A stretch of DNA of 33,035 nucleotides. Source: an uncultured Romboutsia sp. (GTDB lineage: Bacteria; Bacillota; Clostridia; Peptostreptococcales; Peptostreptococcaceae). The notes under the pieces were generated by a model. It saw only the letters and a list, made by a program, of their open reading frames with translations. It ran no database searches and had not been told where the DNA came from. Shown here one piece after another: positions 32,216-33,035 of this stretch; within the stretch, counting starts at the first letter, position 1, and the number at the start of each line of letters is the position of its first letter. Made by a program: the position numbers and the translations under genes. The stretch lies in assembly GCA_937880075.1 (NCBI GenBank), contig CALFLM010000018.1, positions 1 to 33,035 of the forward strand, given 5' to 3'.

Positions 32216-33013
32216 TTAAAAATTGACTTCCAAAGACATAGTATCTGCGAACATTGTGTATTCAATATTTTCTAAATAGAATGTTTTGTATTCTGTTCCA
32301 TTATAGATGTACTTATCAGAAATATGTTTTTTCAACATTACTGAATTTATTTCAGTTATATCATTTTCAATTCCTGAATTCCAAGATTTCATTATTACTC
32401 TAGAATTGTCAAATAATGCACCTGGTAAAGCTATCCAAATAATATATTGTCCTGGTAAGTTAGTTATTTTAAGTTGTCCGGTAGATTTTTTTGAATCAAT
32501 CAATTTATTTGATTGTCTATTAAGACCATTTGCTGTTACTGGGGCGCTTTGATCTGATATACCCCAGAATACTTTAAATGAGAATTTCTTACCTATTTTT
32601 GGAAAATCAGTTTTTTCAGTAAACCCTTCTGCAAATGCATGATCTGTATCTTGTATATTCAAACTTTTGAGTTGTGGGTACAAATTTACATTAGCTTTGC
32701 CATGGTTGAACTGATATTTCATGTTAGGATTCAATGTATACTCCTTATTTATCAAGTCTAATGTTTCTGCTTTAGTAGTAGGATTCTTTGTTATAGTAGA
32801 TATTGAATTCAACAATCCAGTTACATTGTTTAATCCATCTGTTAAAGAAGCTGTATTCTTCAATATGGAGTTTTCAAATGTTAATGTAGTGGAAGAAGCA
32901 TCATTTAATGATATATCTAATCCAATTGTATCTAAATTCACTTTTGAATTATACTCAATTACTTCATTAGACCAATCTGATAATGAAACATCGTTTATGA
33001 TGACACTATTCAA
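32216..33013 (-). CDS. tail fibre-related structural protein
   Basis: A 265-residue protein. Residues 1-120 are Asn/Thr/Leu-rich with strand character. The C-terminal part (about 145-265) has FKVFWGISDQ, then YIIWIALPGALFDNSRVI, then KTFYLENIEYTMF, the same order of elements (WG..., (W/F)(I/V/M)A(L/F/Y)P, ...Y.VY/Y.I) as in the C-terminal domains of both long fibres. It is likely a short fibre or adaptor with the same terminal beta domain. It precedes the 1250-residue fibre gene by 30 bases; its own promoter would lie beyond the window. Confidence 0.78.
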   Translation of the reverse strand: MNSVIINDVSLSDWSNEVIEYNSKVNLDTIGLDISLNDASSTTLTFENSILKNTASLTDGLNNVTGLLNSISTITKNPTTKAETLDLINKEYTLNPNMKYQFNHGKANVNLYPQLKSLNIQDTDHAFAEGFTEKTDFPKIGKKFSFKVFWGISDQSAPVTANGLNRQSNKLIDSKKSTGQLKITNLPGQYIIWIALPGALFDNSRVIMKSWNSGIENDITEINSVMLKKHISDKYIYNGTEYKTFYLENIEYTMFADTMSLEVNF

Positions 33014-33035
33014 TACAGGTTTCTTATAAGGATAT

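Overview
The window is a stretch of an AT-rich genome of a large tailed phage with a contractile, T4-like (myovirus) tail. The evidence is a gp20-type portal, a T4 gp17-type terminase large subunit, a gp5-type OB-fold spike, a gp53-like wedge protein, a probable gp27-like hub and two long repetitive tail fibres. Start codons are preceded by A-rich rather than GGAGG sequence, and one TAnnTTTG box is present, which fits a Bacteroidota host; this host call is inference. Standard stop codons explain all genes.

Layout. 1-1045 is a plus-strand tRNA array (Asp partial, Gln, Ile-GAT, Ile-TAT, Asn, Ala, Thr) with tRNA-like but unassignable stretches between them, closed by a palindromic terminator. 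1086-1940 is an unknown minus-strand gene. 2122-3046 holds three tiny plus-strand ORFs and a two-helix membrane protein. 3101-11243 is a minus-strand packaging/baseplate operon: portal, a probable internal head protein, gp5-like spike, an unknown helical protein, then the terminase. The terminase is broken inside its Walker A motif: an N-terminal piece, a free-standing Vsr-like (EDxHD) homing endonuclease, and a piece starting with the C-terminal part of an intein. 11339-12235 is a plus-strand nucleotidyltransferase-fold gene. 12252-13738 is a tandem pair of paralogous internal-head-protein candidates. 13866-16089 is a plus-strand block with an exported protein, a large unknown protein and an acidic, probably head-targeted protein. 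16149-22617 contains tail/baseplate genes on the minus strand, with one small plus-strand gene at 18125-18538. 22687-33013 encodes tail-fibre and tip proteins, including 1603- and 1250-residue fibres with YadA-head-like SHAEG repeats.

How it fits together. Most minus-strand genes build the particle: terminase and portal package DNA, the hub/spike/wedge genes build the baseplate, and the fibre genes bind the host. Plus-strand islands sit between them, often bounded by perfect palindromes that can terminate transcription both ways.

Most notable: (i) the fractured terminase, predicted to need protein trans-splicing to rebuild its ATP-binding loop, with a Thr rather than Cys at the inferred first intein position; (ii) four proteins sharing an N-terminus like the T4 capsid-targeting sequence, ending in (I/L)xE at residue 10, which suggests a set of proteins packaged in the head; (iii) a GC-rich element present twice (3016-3036 and 14277-14297), each copy able to pair with sequence 30-60 bases downstream.
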